This document shows, piece after piece, positions 47,462-56,931 of a stretch of DNA of 64,000 nucleotides. The DNA is from Maratus speciosus. Lineage: Eukaryota > Arthropoda > Arachnida > Araneae > Salticidae. Every line of letters begins with the position of its first letter. Positions within the stretch are counted from its first letter, which is position 1. Location of the stretch: contig OZ010788.1 in assembly GCA_963932465.1 (NCBI GenBank), forward strand, positions 674,272,484-674,336,483. The letters are read 5' to 3'. The notes beneath the pieces were generated by a model. That model worked only from the letters and a program-made list of their open reading frames with translations. It was not told where the DNA came from and searched no databases. Position numbers and translations under genes: made by a program.

Positions 47462-48412
47462 TTATTTTTCTTCTTGAATCAGAACAACATCGCCCACTTT
47501 CAGTGGCGTATGGGCATTAGGAATTTTCAAGGAATGGGCTGTTTTCAAATCCATCAAATATTGTTTTTCCCATTTGGTCCACAATTGTTTCAATAGTAAA
47601 GATTGATATTTTTTTCTTTTCAGGAGTGTTGATCTCTTTGAACAATCTTCAATTATTTCAAACAAAATAATAGGAAATGAAAGTTCTTTTCCAAAATTTA
47701 AAAAGTGCATTGGAGTAAGAGGTTCTGGTTCATCGCTGTCGCTATATACATACGTCAGTGGTCGCGTATTCAAAACTGCTTCCACTTCTGTCAACAGAGT
47801 CGCTAATTCATCATAACTTAAGAGTGCTCTACCAATTACTTTTCTCAAACAATCTTTGACTGACTTTACTAGTCGCTCATAGAAGCCTCCCCACCCTGCT
47901 GCTCTTTCTATGATATTCTTCCATATAATTCTTTCTTTTGTAATAAAATTTAAAAATACTTTGTCTGTCAGTATGTTGTATAAAATTTCGAGTTCACCTT
48001 TGGCCTTTTTGAAGGTTTTTGCGTTGTCAGAATAAATAATTTTGGGATTTCCTCGTCTAGCTGTGAATCTTCTAAATGCCATCAAAAAAGAATTTGTTGT
48101 CATATCAGACGCGAGTTCCAGGTGAATGGCTCTAGTCACACCGCAAGTAAACAGGACAATGTAAGATTTTTTCGTTTCTTTAAAATTTCTGATATAGATC
48201 GGGCCGGCGAAGTCTAAACCGAAGATTGCGAATGGCGGTGCTTCACTAGCTCTGTCTTTTGGTAATGGTGCGGTGATCTGGTCTGCTGGTTTGGAGAAAT
48301 ATTTTTTACATATTATACAATTCTTGATAACACTCTTGACCAACTGACGACCTTTAGGTATCCAAAAACGAGATCTAATTTTTGCCAAAGTACTGGCTGT
48401 CCCTCCATGCAT
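47462..48412 (-). CDS. pol: BEL/Pao integrase segment (pol)
   Basis: Open 316-residue segment that would insert the cDNA into the host genome. The zinc-binding H2C2 domain ends here (His2, Cys32, Cys35; the first His lies upstream in the previous frame). The DDE catalytic triad is complete: D67 in GLDFAG, D129 in YSDNAKTF and E179 in GGFYERLV. Then follow EAVLNTRPLTY and LTPMHFLNFG, typical of BEL integrases, and the start of the C-terminal domain (LWTKWEKQYLMDL, VGDVVLI). The ATG is not a true start: the polyprotein enters from the 48448-48759 segment after a frameshift near 48464-48466. Catalytic residues are intact, suggesting recent activity of the family. Confidence 0.92.
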   Translation of the reverse strand: MHGGTASTLAKIRSRFWIPKGRQLVKSVIKNCIICKKYFSKPADQITAPLPKDRASEAPPFAIFGLDFAGPIYIRNFKETKKSYIVLFTCGVTRAIHLELASDMTTNSFLMAFRRFTARRGNPKIIYSDNAKTFKKAKGELEILYNILTDKVFLNFITKERIIWKNIIERAAGWGGFYERLVKSVKDCLRKVIGRALLSYDELATLLTEVEAVLNTRPLTYVYSDSDEPEPLTPMHFLNFGKELSFPIILFEIIEDCSKRSTLLKRKKYQSLLLKQLWTKWEKQYLMDLKTAHSLKIPNAHTPLKVGDVVLIQEEK

Positions 48413-48447
48413 AATTTTCTCGTGTTCTTGACGAACTATTAGAGAAG

Positions 48448-48842
48448 TTAACCAAGAATGTTTGGGAGAATTATTGGGTTTTTCTCTTCTGCGGACAGGT
48501 TAGAAAATTCGAGCCTTCCGCCCAACTTCATCAACCCGTTTTTGTCAATAAAGGGCATGAAATTTGATAAGGATGACGTCCTATCCACTGATTTACTATT
48601 TTTTAGAGATTCTATTTCTTCCTTATAAAATTGTTTTAGTTCAGATTGTATCAAAAAATTTTCAGCTTCGAGTAATTCTTCGGTTGTTACTACGTCTTGC
48701 ACTTCAGTTGATTTTTTCAGCTTCATCATGAATTTCTTTACCCAAACGGTAATTCTCAAAAGTTTCTCTAAATTACTATATTTTGAAATGTTTATGGGAT
48801 TTTCGCGTTTTTTTGACTAAGCACTCGCTCTGAAAAACATCG
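48448..48842 (-). pseudogene. pol: BEL linker between RNase H and integrase, shifted frames
   Basis: Carries the conserved pre-integrase region: LLRITVWVKKF (a BEL-typical RITAWVLRF-like motif), EAENFLIQ..KQFYKEEIESL and LMKLGGRLEFSNL..KNPIILP. It joins the segment before it only through frame changes at T15 (48849-48863) and T7 (48808-48814). No catalytic residues are expected here. Confidence 0.82.
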
Positions 48843-49148
48843 TTAGGATTTTTTTTTTTTTTTGTATTCTAATTCATCTGAGTAAGCGATTTCTTTGTTT
48901 TCTGATATTGGCCAACACTCAGGAGGTAAACTTAGCCATTCTGGTCCCTGTAACCAAGTTGTATCATTGATTATCCTAGAGATTTTTGATCCTCGAGAAA
49001 CTATATCAGCTGGATTGGCAGTACTAGGACAATGATACCAGTTATCAGGTGAGGTCAATTTATGGATCTCTTCAATTCTGTTTCTGACAAAAGGCTTAAA
49101 CTTTTTAGGGGATCCTTTTATCCAAAAATAGGATATTTTTGAATCCGT
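48843..49148 (-). pseudogene. pol: BEL RNase H tail segment
   Basis: In frame with the RT/RNase H segment after a single stop (49149-49151, TGA where a Trp codon is expected). Contains WIKG, VRNRIEEIHKL, WYHCPSTANPADIVSRG and WLQGPEWLSLPPECWP, the usual end of the BEL RNase H region. Breaks at the T15 run. Confidence 0.88.
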
Positions 49149-50933
49149 TCAGTAATAAGCCGGTACATTCAATTTTAGAGCTTTCAAAATGTTACTACTT
49201 AGCTTGGCCGACAACAATGCGGCCATCAATTCAAGCCTTGGTAAGGTAAGCGCTTTCAGTGGAGCAACCCTGTTTTTCGAAGCAACAAAAACTGTTCGAA
49301 CATTTTTGGTTGTTGTTGCTACACGTAAATAAGCAACCGTACCATAAGCCTTCATGCTCGAATCGGCAAAAATATGCAGTTGTAGGTCATAATCATGCCA
49401 ATTGGTGATGTCAGAAAAATAGTATCTGGGTACTGAAAAGTTTTTCAAATGAGGGAGTTCGTTACACCAGCTACTCCAAAGTATACGTAAATCTTCGGGT
49501 AAAGTGTCATCCCAATCTAGACCCAAATTCCAAATTTGTTGAATTATACATTTTAGTCTTAATGGAAATGGTCCTAGAAATCCAAGTGGATCAAAAATCC
49601 TGCCTAAAATTTGTAGAATAAATCTTTTAGTGTCTATTCCTTTTGAAACGAAATCAACTAAACCTCGAACATCAAAATAAAGTAAATCTTTGGAATTATT
49701 CCAAGCGACTCCTAAAACTTTATAAGGGAGATTTTGTTCTCTAAAAGCTTCAGAATTGACTTCTGAAGTTATGCCATTTTCTTTCCATAGTTCACTATGG
49801 ATCATAAGTGGTAAAGAGTTCGTATGCCATTTGTGTAAATGCATACTTGCATTTTCAAATATATCAATACATTGTAAACTCGTGGATAGGGCTTGATCAA
49901 TATTTTCATGACTTCCAATAACGTCATCAACATAGATATTTTCATTTAAAAATTTTACTGTGTTTGGATATTTTTCGGTGTATTTTTTCAAGTGGTGTTT
50001 AATTGTTGCAGCCAATAAAAAGGGGCTGCTACTAATTCCAAATAACACTCTGGTGAATCTATAAATTTCAAAGGGTTTAGAATTATCATACAAATCTTGT
50101 GAAAATAAAAATCTTGTTACATCACGATCGTTTTCATCTATAATTATTTGTAGAAATGCTTGTTTTATATCAGTTGTAAAAGATATGGAATTAATTCTAA
50201 ACCGTAACAAAACATCAAATATTTCAGGATACAAATTTGGACTTACATGCAGGCAATTATTCAAAGACAGTGAGCCTGTGTCATGAGCAGAGGCATCGAA
50301 AACTATGCGTAATCTGCTCGTTGTCCTATCAGTTCTAATTATTTCTCGATGAGGTAAATAAAAAGTTACATTTTGTTTTTCTTCAGGATCTGTAACTAAC
50401 TCAATAATACCTTGTTTCAAATAATCTGCTAACACCTCCTTATACTCAAAAAATAATTCAGGGTTTTTAATCAATCTTTGTTTGAGTTTAAAAAATCTAT
50501 ATTCTGCAATTTTCCGATTGTCATTTAAACATTCCCTTTCAAGCTTCCACGGAAATCGAACTGTATATCGCTTATCATTGTATTTAATTTCTGACTCAAA
50601 CTGCTTCATAACGTTGTTTTCTGAAAAATCTGAATCCTGTTTAGTATTAAAAAGGCCAGATAATTGGATATTCCAGAATTTTTCAATCTGTTCAGAAATA
50701 AAAATTTTTTCTACTATTACATTAAATGCTAAAGGCGTATAACTGTCAGTTGTTTTTCCCTGTAGACACCAACCAAAAATGGTGTCGACAGCTACTAATT
50801 TTTTATTCAAATGTTTTATATTTCCAGTAACTATATCATAATAATAGTCAGCACCTATAAGTAATGTAATGGGTTCTTTGGATGTGGGTGTGTCCACAAG
50901 GGTTAAATTTTCAAATTGCTTACTTTTCATCAA
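49149..50933 (-). CDS. pol: BEL/Pao reverse transcriptase and RNase H (pol)
   Basis: Open 594-residue segment. It begins with the end of the protease region (LLIGADYYYDIV, 24-35, and IFGWCLQG). The RT palm follows: RIVFDASA (209-216), the first catalytic Asp D255 in FTTDIKQAFLQI, LFGISSSPFLL and the YVDD box (334-337) with the two other catalytic Asp. ILGRIFDPLGFLGP (440-454) is the BEL connection. RNase H has D524 (FADSS) and E568 (RLELMAA). The product would copy the element's RNA into DNA and remove the template. The upstream join to gag-protease is broken by G7 (50950-50956) and the end by an in-frame stop. The first Met is only the first in the open stretch. Confidence 0.95.
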   Translation of the reverse strand: MMKSKQFENLTLVDTPTSKEPITLLIGADYYYDIVTGNIKHLNKKLVAVDTIFGWCLQGKTTDSYTPLAFNVIVEKIFISEQIEKFWNIQLSGLFNTKQDSDFSENNVMKQFESEIKYNDKRYTVRFPWKLERECLNDNRKIAEYRFFKLKQRLIKNPELFFEYKEVLADYLKQGIIELVTDPEEKQNVTFYLPHREIIRTDRTTSRLRIVFDASAHDTGSLSLNNCLHVSPNLYPEIFDVLLRFRINSISFTTDIKQAFLQIIIDENDRDVTRFLFSQDLYDNSKPFEIYRFTRVLFGISSSPFLLAATIKHHLKKYTEKYPNTVKFLNENIYVDDVIGSHENIDQALSTSLQCIDIFENASMHLHKWHTNSLPLMIHSELWKENGITSEVNSEAFREQNLPYKVLGVAWNNSKDLLYFDVRGLVDFVSKGIDTKRFILQILGRIFDPLGFLGPFPLRLKCIIQQIWNLGLDWDDTLPEDLRILWSSWCNELPHLKNFSVPRYYFSDITNWHDYDLQLHIFADSSMKAYGTVAYLRVATTTKNVRTVFVASKNRVAPLKALTLPRLELMAALLSAKLSSNILKALKLNVPAYY

Positions 50934-50943
50934 ATCATTGATT

Positions 50944-52227
50944 TCAGTTGGGGGGGATTTCAGTAGCTGATATTTGATTGGTGACTAGCGCTTCTATATC
51001 TAATTTTGAATTAGGTACATTTTTATTTTCAATAGTTAGTTTAACTACTTCAAAGGTTTTTTCAATGGGGTTCTTATTTCCAAATGTAAAAACCGACAAT
51101 TTTTCTTTTCTTATTGCCTGTAAATTCAATTTATTTGCTATTTCTTCAGATATAAAGGTTCGCATGCTCCCACAATCTAAAAGTAACCTAATTAGAGATT
51201 GTTTTCCGTTTGATTTTATTTTTACACAACAAGTTTGTAGAAGAATTTTATTATTTTCTGTAGAGGAAATAGCCGAAATTACTTTTTCACTAGTGTCACT
51301 TTCATTACCTTTTAATTCGGGTGTGTTTACTTCTTTTATTAATTTAGATTTTAGGCATATCGTTTGATTATGTCTGCCTGAACACTTCTTGCAACTAGTT
51401 TTAGAGTTACAATTTTTGATAACGTGTTTCCTGCCTAAGCAAAGGAAACATCTTCCTTGAGATTTCAACAAATTTCTTTTAGTGTTTACATCAACAGCCT
51501 CACACAAATCAGATGAATGTTTACTATCGTTGTAAAAAATGCAATAAGCCAGCTGCCTATCTGAAGTCGATTTATCATTCGAAATGTTCATAAATTCACA
51601 AGTAGATTTAAATTCAGATTTTGTTGTTTGACTCTTGATTTTTGTTTTATTATTTTCAAATGCTTTCATTCTCGAAAAAAATGTGTGTTCTCTGCTTTTT
51701 ATTTCAGTGTGCAGAAAATCTAATAATTTATGTATATCTGAATGTGTTAAATTATCTACGTTTTGCCTATTATATTTCAAAGCTAATTCTGCCGGTATTA
51801 ATTTTAAAATTATGGCGATAAGCATGGAGCCATAATTTGCTGGTTCGAGCCCTAATGTGGACAAACATCGAACATTTATTTCTATATCACTGTGCAATAT
51901 TTTCAATTTTTGAATTTCGTTAGCCTTATAAACAGGGGATAAATTAAGAAGCTTGTTCAGGTGATGATTAACTATCACGTCTTTTTTACCATAACGCGTT
52001 TCTAAAACTTTCAATGCTGCGTCATAATTAGCTTCTGATATTTCAAAACCTTCTACAGCATTAGCCGCAGCTCCAGATAAATAACTCTTCAAATAATGAA
52101 ATTTAAAGCGATTTATTTTCGTGAATTGTATTTTTAAAGGTATTAAAAAATGAAATAAATTGCGTACAGTCGCCATAGAATTTTTGTATATTGAGTTTTG
52201 GCAATTTAACAACTGAGTTTTCATCAT
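50944..52227 (-). CDS. gag: BEL gag (capsid/nucleocapsid) and aspartic protease
   Basis: Open 427-residue segment. The capsid region has the DUF1759-type pattern FHYLKSYLSGAAANAVEGF (41-61), followed by WD-free helices typical of Pao gag. The nucleocapsid has two zinc knuckles, C260-x2-C-x4-H-x4-C273 and C279-x2-C-x3-H-x4-C291; an earlier third knuckle (C229..H237..C242) has Tyr in place of its second Cys. The retropepsin motif is LLLDCGSMRTFIS (D351), Cys replacing the usual Ser/Thr after the Asp. The first ~35 residues are out of frame; the true frame enters from the upstream segment by two shifts (near 52100-52116 and at T8 52279-52286). Gag would package the RNA; the protease would cut the polyprotein. 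Confidence 0.92.
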   Translation of the reverse strand: MMKTQLLNCQNSIYKNSMATVRNLFHFLIPLKIQFTKINRFKFHYLKSYLSGAAANAVEGFEISEANYDAALKVLETRYGKKDVIVNHHLNKLLNLSPVYKANEIQKLKILHSDIEINVRCLSTLGLEPANYGSMLIAIILKLIPAELALKYNRQNVDNLTHSDIHKLLDFLHTEIKSREHTFFSRMKAFENNKTKIKSQTTKSEFKSTCEFMNISNDKSTSDRQLAYCIFYNDSKHSSDLCEAVDVNTKRNLLKSQGRCFLCLGRKHVIKNCNSKTSCKKCSGRHNQTICLKSKLIKEVNTPELKGNESDTSEKVISAISSTENNKILLQTCCVKIKSNGKQSLIRLLLDCGSMRTFISEEIANKLNLQAIRKEKLSVFTFGNKNPIEKTFEVVKLTIENKNVPNSKLDIEALVTNQISATEIPPN

Positions 52228-52271
52228 TAATCACATTCGATTTTAAATCTTGACTGTTATTTAAATCAATA

Positions 52272-52577
52272 TTAACAATTTTTTTTGTTTTCGGTTAATT
52301 TTTTCTTTACCCGGAATTTTGCAACTGATATTTTATCCGCGTAATCATAAACAGAATTTATTTCAGTTTCATAGTCGTCTAACCCTAAAAGGGGCTCAAT
52401 TTTCTCGTCAACTGACTTCAGTAATTCTGCTTTAGTATCTAACTGAATAAATAATTCTTCTAAATTATCAAAATCTATTGGACTACCCTTCATAACATTT
52501 TCTATATTATTAATCAGCTTTGTTACTGCTGTTCTCAAAACTGTTCGGTTCTTTTTCAACTTTTCTAAATCAGACAT
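52272..52577 (-). pseudogene. gag: BEL gag N-terminus
   Basis: 101-residue start of gag, MSDLEKLKKNRTVLRTAVTK onward, helical and charged (TKLINNIENVMKG, LFIQLDTKAELLKSVDEKI), as in BEL gag leaders that form a coiled coil. The ATG lies 126 bases inside the 5' LTR boundary and is the best candidate start for the polyprotein. Cut short by a frame change at T8 (52279-52286). Confidence 0.85.
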
Positions 52578-52685
52578 TTCGAAACAAAATATGAAAGATT
52601 TATCTTACCTTTGCCGTCTTCTTTTTACTTATTTGTGTTTTGAAGACATTAAAAAGGTAACAAATACTTTTTTTTTTTTTTTCTT

Positions 52686-52703
52686 TTTCGGCGTGGTGCA
52701 CCA
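52686..52703 (-). promoter_or_regulatory. BEL primer-binding site
   Basis: Immediately inside the 5' LTR, the coding strand reads TGGTGCACCACGCCG. TGG pairs with the CCA end of a tRNA and the position is exact; I cannot name the tRNA with certainty. Confidence 0.7.
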
Positions 52704-53032
52704 TGTGAAAACTTTCAAAACATTCAAACATAAAATCAATGAAGGAGGTGCTTTCTGAATTCTTTTCTTGAAATATTTAATGAATATTTACATATACATG
52801 ATTCTATACATATTTACAATAAGTATTATCAAATACTTAATCTGGTTTTTCGAAAAAGGGAGGCTTAGCCTCATCAACAAACTGTAAAAAAAATTACAGC
52901 GATCATGCTTTTTAAATCAAAACATCTCTTCCTATCGTTCCAGCAATATACCGAAGTCGCATTCTAAGGTGGGATGCGCGCGCATCGCGCGTCCTTCGTT
53001 GCCATGTAGAGCAGAGAAAAAGTTTCTCTTCA
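52704..53032 (-). repeat. BEL 5' LTR
   Basis: 329 bases, nearly identical to the other LTR; differences cluster near its 5' end (CATGTAGAGCAG against CATGGGGAGCGG on the plus strand). Expected to hold the promoter; no clear TATA box is evident. Confidence 0.93.
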
Positions 53033-53205
53033 GGCCAAAGAAATCATCCTTTAAAAAATATTTGTGTTTTGTGTAACCCATAATGCTTTTGGAACATGAT
53101 AAAGTAATGCATCTGTAACTCATTCCAAACTGTATTACTACTAATCGATGTATTAAATTAATTTTATAACAACTTATTTTAATGGTTCTTATAAGTATGG
53201 TCAGT
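53033..53205 (-). mobile_element. piggyBac-like MITE family 3, right part, split by BEL
   Basis: Continues the MITE broken at 46504: AACCCATAATGCTTTTGGAACA and CTGTATTACTACTAA match the reverse complement of 36780-36890. The outer TIR here is worn away. Confidence 0.78.
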
Positions 53206-54139
53206 AGATAAATGATTAAAAGCATACTGATTAATTTTATGTAATGCTCTTAATATTTAATCACGTCTTTTTTACAGAGAAAAACAGAGTCACGTTTTAA
53301 TCATTAATAGACCTTGATTGGAAGTACAGATGCTTTTGTTGTACTAATTTATCGAATCCCGCGTCTCCAGTTTCGCTTGAAAGATTTTTTTCCATCATAT
53401 CCCCCCCCCCCTCCCACCACCCCAAATAAATCTAATGCCTGAACTGGTGATAAATATAAATCAACTTTATTTTTTTTTAAATTGAAGGATTTGTAAAATC
53501 CCATAGAATAATTCATACAAAAACCTATAAAAATCACCTACAGCATCTTTAGAATATGCTACAGAACCTTCATAGACACAGATGCAGAGTATTCTGCATA
53601 AGGTTTCCTGTTAAATTCTATTAAAAATACACAGAATTCTGTAGAATTATGGTCCTTTTTTCTATTAAGGCTGTTCTCAAATCCAAAGGGTCAACTTTCT
53701 GACATAAGTTATAATTCATTTTTTTTTCGGAAATGCATGAAACAAGGAGGTGTTGTTATTCAGAAACTATGTCATCGAACTGTTTTTTCCGTTTTCTTGT
53801 AAACGCAATAGATCTTTCAAAAAATACTGTTAAAGTTGACATTTTGAACTGAACTTCCAAAAGGAAAAAGAAAATCCAGTCAGTAAGGGGAGAAAAAGTC
53901 TGTGCCACGTGATCCAAATCGCTTCTAACTCAATAGGCAATTGATTGATCAAAAAATGGAAAACACAGTTTTATTCCAAATCGCTTCCATGGTCAGGCTT
54001 TCTAAAATTTTATATCTTTCCGTTAAAAAATGAATTTGTAAATGTGTCAAAACGTTTTGCGCTTGTTGAGCAGAGCAGTTGAGAAGAGCCTTAAGAAATT
54101 TATATTGGATTTCCTTTAGAATGCGACTAATATTTATAG
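53206..54139. other. Spacer, no gene recognised
   Basis: AT-rich with a C12 run (53401-53412). The 62-aa and 97-aa minus-strand frames have no signature. Confidence 0.5.
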
Positions 54140-54505
54140 AAAATCTTGATTTGAAAATAAATAAATATTTTTCTACGCGCACATTACAGCAAAATTTTAT
54201 TAAAAACTTTAGATTCATATCTGACAGTTGAAGATTTAAAATAAAATGGTATTCATAATATATCACCTAAGTGGTTTTAAGCGCACATTTTGCCTCATTT
54301 CCATTTTATAACATACCTCATATAGGACTTTTTTATTCTTTAATATTATTATAGGTGTATGTTTTCTTGGGGCCTCAAGGTAGTAAAATGTGCTTATTTT
54401 TGAGTGACAATGATTTCTATTCGAATATTGTGGTGCCGAAAAGTAAGCACCTCTATGCACCATATGAAGCTGGGGCCGACCAAAAATTTTCCCAATGCTG
54501 TTCCA
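54140..54505 (+). repeat. Dispersed repeat R1, copy 2
   Basis: Direct relative of 44820-45235 (see there). The 93-aa plus-strand frame spans it and does not resemble a known protein. Confidence 0.7.
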
Positions 54506-55344
54506 GTTCCAATATAAGCACTGCTTTAAATTTCACTGTAACTACACAAGAGCAACGCAATAGAAATTCTAGAGGGTTCTGGAGAACATGCTGTAGAAAA
54601 TCGTGTATAATATTTACAGCTCAACTACTAGTATAATAGAAACGTTGCTATACATTTCAGTGCAATCGCAATAGAACAGAGCAGACCAACCGTATCAGAA
54701 CACGATAAATTCTATAGCGTCCTCTAGAGCATGCTACAGCAAATCCTACATAATATTTATAGATCTTTCACAATTGCTCATACAACGGAAACACTGTCTT
54801 AAATTTCACAGAAATCACACTTCCAACAACCGTTGAACGTGCTGTGAGAGGTCTGTGTTCGGGACAATTTCCTGATCGATACAGTTGTTCCCCTGTGCCA
54901 TGTAAGTAAAATATATATGAAAAATAAACATAAGGCCTTAGTCAGAAAAAACATTCAGAAGAAGATTTGTGACTAACACTTCTTTTCTTATTAACGTTCT
55001 TCAAATTTGTTTTTTACTTATATAATAGAGAGAAATGTGCATAAAGTTATGCTCTATTTTGAACTAGCGAAGCTTCGCTCGCTTTGCTGGTCAGTTTTTC
55101 CCAAACGAAATTCAAAATAAAAGAACCAGGGGTTGGAGGCTCGTTCGCAGTATACATCCATTGGGAGGAACGTCAACCCGGGATAAGACTAAAGCGGACA
55201 TTGAATTATTGTGTTTTTTTTATTTTGATCACGATTAAATTAAAATAGTTATAAATTAAAATATATTTTGATTCGAACAAACAAATTAACTGTTTATTTC
55301 TAAAGTTATTATATTATCTTAAAGATAACTTTAAAGAATGCGAT
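54506..55344. other. Spacer with a palindrome
   Basis: GTAGAA.TCGTGTATAATATTTA-like phrases occur twice (about 54590-54620 and 54730-54760). AGCGAAGCTTCGCT (55064-55077) is a perfect 14-base palindrome. No gene. Confidence 0.45.
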
Positions 55345-55515
55345 GTATAGATTACAAAATATTTGATCGAATACTTTTGAAAGTTTTGAATGTGGTCAAC
55401 ATTTAATTTAATGTGATGCAAAATATGACGCTTTTGAACATTTTTATTTATGGTTGAAAAATAATTGACAGTTTTTGATTGCTTGAAAAGATTATATAAT
55501 TTAAATAACCTTCAT
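55345..55515 (+). repeat. Dispersed repeat R2, copy 2
   Basis: Relative of 45960-46146; ends where the TCTATACTAATA element begins. Confidence 0.6.
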
Positions 55516-56254
55516 CTATCTATACTAATACTATAAAGAAGTAAAGTTTGTTTGTTTGTTTGAAGGAGGTAATCTCTGGAACTAACGAGCCGATTTCAAA
55601 AGTAATGGTATGAAAATAATGGTGTTAGTCTCTGTTCTAACACCAGGGTATATGTTATGTCCATGCCATTAGCCCAAAGGGGGTACAGGAGCAAAAAACG
55701 CTCTAAAATGCGATTTTCGTGCTACTGAAGGGCTTAGAAACGTGAAATTTGGCATGGTAGTTACTTAAAAGATATAAGTGATCTCTAAAAACATTCCCTA
55801 AAAAATTCGAAATTTAAAAGGGGTGAAAATGCGCGAAAAGCGTTCTAAAAAACGTTCTGAGTAGAGATTTCTACACATTCTCAGGAAGTATCAAATCGAT
55901 TTCAAAAAGTAATGGCTGGAAATTGATGGTGACAACCCTTTCTCTAACATAGGCTCTATTTTATGTTGATGTCACTACCACCTAGGGGTTGCAAGAGCAA
56001 AAAAACGTTCTAAATGGCAATTTTTGTGTTACTGATGGACGCCTAGAAGCATGAAATTTGGCGTAGTAGTTACTTATGAGGTATAAATGATTTCAAAGTA
56101 CATTTCTTAAACAATTCGAAATTTAAAAGGGTTGAAAATCCGCAAAAAGCGTTCTAAAAAACGTTCAAAATGGCAATTTCTACGAAATCTCATGAAGTAC
56201 CAAACCAATGTCAAAAGCAATGGTTGGAAATTGATGGCCCTTGCTCCAACACAG

Positions 56255-56615
56255 TCTCTATTTCATATTTCATATAAAAATCAAATTTCAATTTTTTTTT
56301 TGCTTAAAAGGCGCAAAGGCCAACCTAGTGAAAAAGATTCCATGCCGGGACTTGAACCCAGGCTATTTGCTTAAAAGGCACAAAGGCCAACCTAGTGAAA
56401 AAGATTCCATGCCGGGACTCGAACCCGGGTTATTTGCTGAAAGGCACAAAGGCCAAGCTAGAGAAAAAGATTCCATGTCAGGACTCGCACCCGGGCTAAA
56501 GCCCAGGCGCGAGTCCCGACATGGAATCTTTTTCACTAGGTTGGCCTTTGCGCCTTTTAAGCAAAAAAAAAAAAAAAAAAAAATTGAAATTTGATTTTTA
56601 TTTGAAATATTGTAT
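56255..56615. repeat. Foldback repeat with tRNA-like B-boxes
   Basis: Arms of roughly 120 bases: ATCAAATTTCAATTTTTTT...GCTTAAAAGGCGCAAAGGCC on the left and its reverse complement on the right (about 56495-56605). The left side has three ~67-bp direct units, each with CCGGGACTCGAACCCGGG, whose complement contains the Pol III B-box GGTTCGAGTCC. The flank TCTATTTCATAT is present on both sides. The two ~120-aa frames across it are artefacts. Confidence 0.75.
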
Positions 56616-56931
56616 GCAATGCTCTCTCTGGAATGTCTGTCTCTGGAAAAATTTCCAAATATTAATATAGACTCTATTTCATATCTGCGTCCACAAGGGG
56701 GTTGTAGGAGCAAAAAGGTTTCAAATTGGGATTTTTGGGATACTACAGGGGATAGCAACTTAAAATTTACTTAGTAGTAATACACATTATACTAGATGTA
56801 AATGCTCTCTAAGAACAGTTTTTAAACAATTCGCAATTTAAAAGGGGTGAAAATGCATAGAAAGTTTTCTAAGAACTTTCTAAATTGCGATTTCTACACA
56901 ATCTCAGGAAATACCAAACCAAAATCAAAAG

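Larger units (their letters stand above)
46505..53032 (-). mobile_element. BEL/Pao LTR retrotransposon, near full length
   Basis: 6.5-kb element with LTRs at both ends, flanked by GACC (46501-46504) and GGCC (53033-53036), a 4-bp target duplication with one mismatch. Coding order on the minus strand is gag, protease, RT, RNase H, integrase, as in BEL/Pao; there is no env after integrase. The LTRs differ at about five positions and one A-run length in ~329, so insertion is recent. The frame is nevertheless broken at eight sites: T8 52279-52286, a shift near 52100-52116, G7 50950-50956, a stop at 49149-49151, T15 48849-48863, T7 48808-48814, GGG 48464-48466 and T5 47465-47469. Six are at single-base runs. 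Confidence 0.95.

Noticed and set aside
50978..51367. 129-aa plus-strand frame and other plus-strand frames at 47.4-51.8 kb
   Set aside because: Antisense shadows of the BEL gag-pol frames.
56241..56594. 117-aa frame with repeated GLEPGL peptides
   Set aside because: Produced by the 67-bp foldback units; the opposite strand is equally open.
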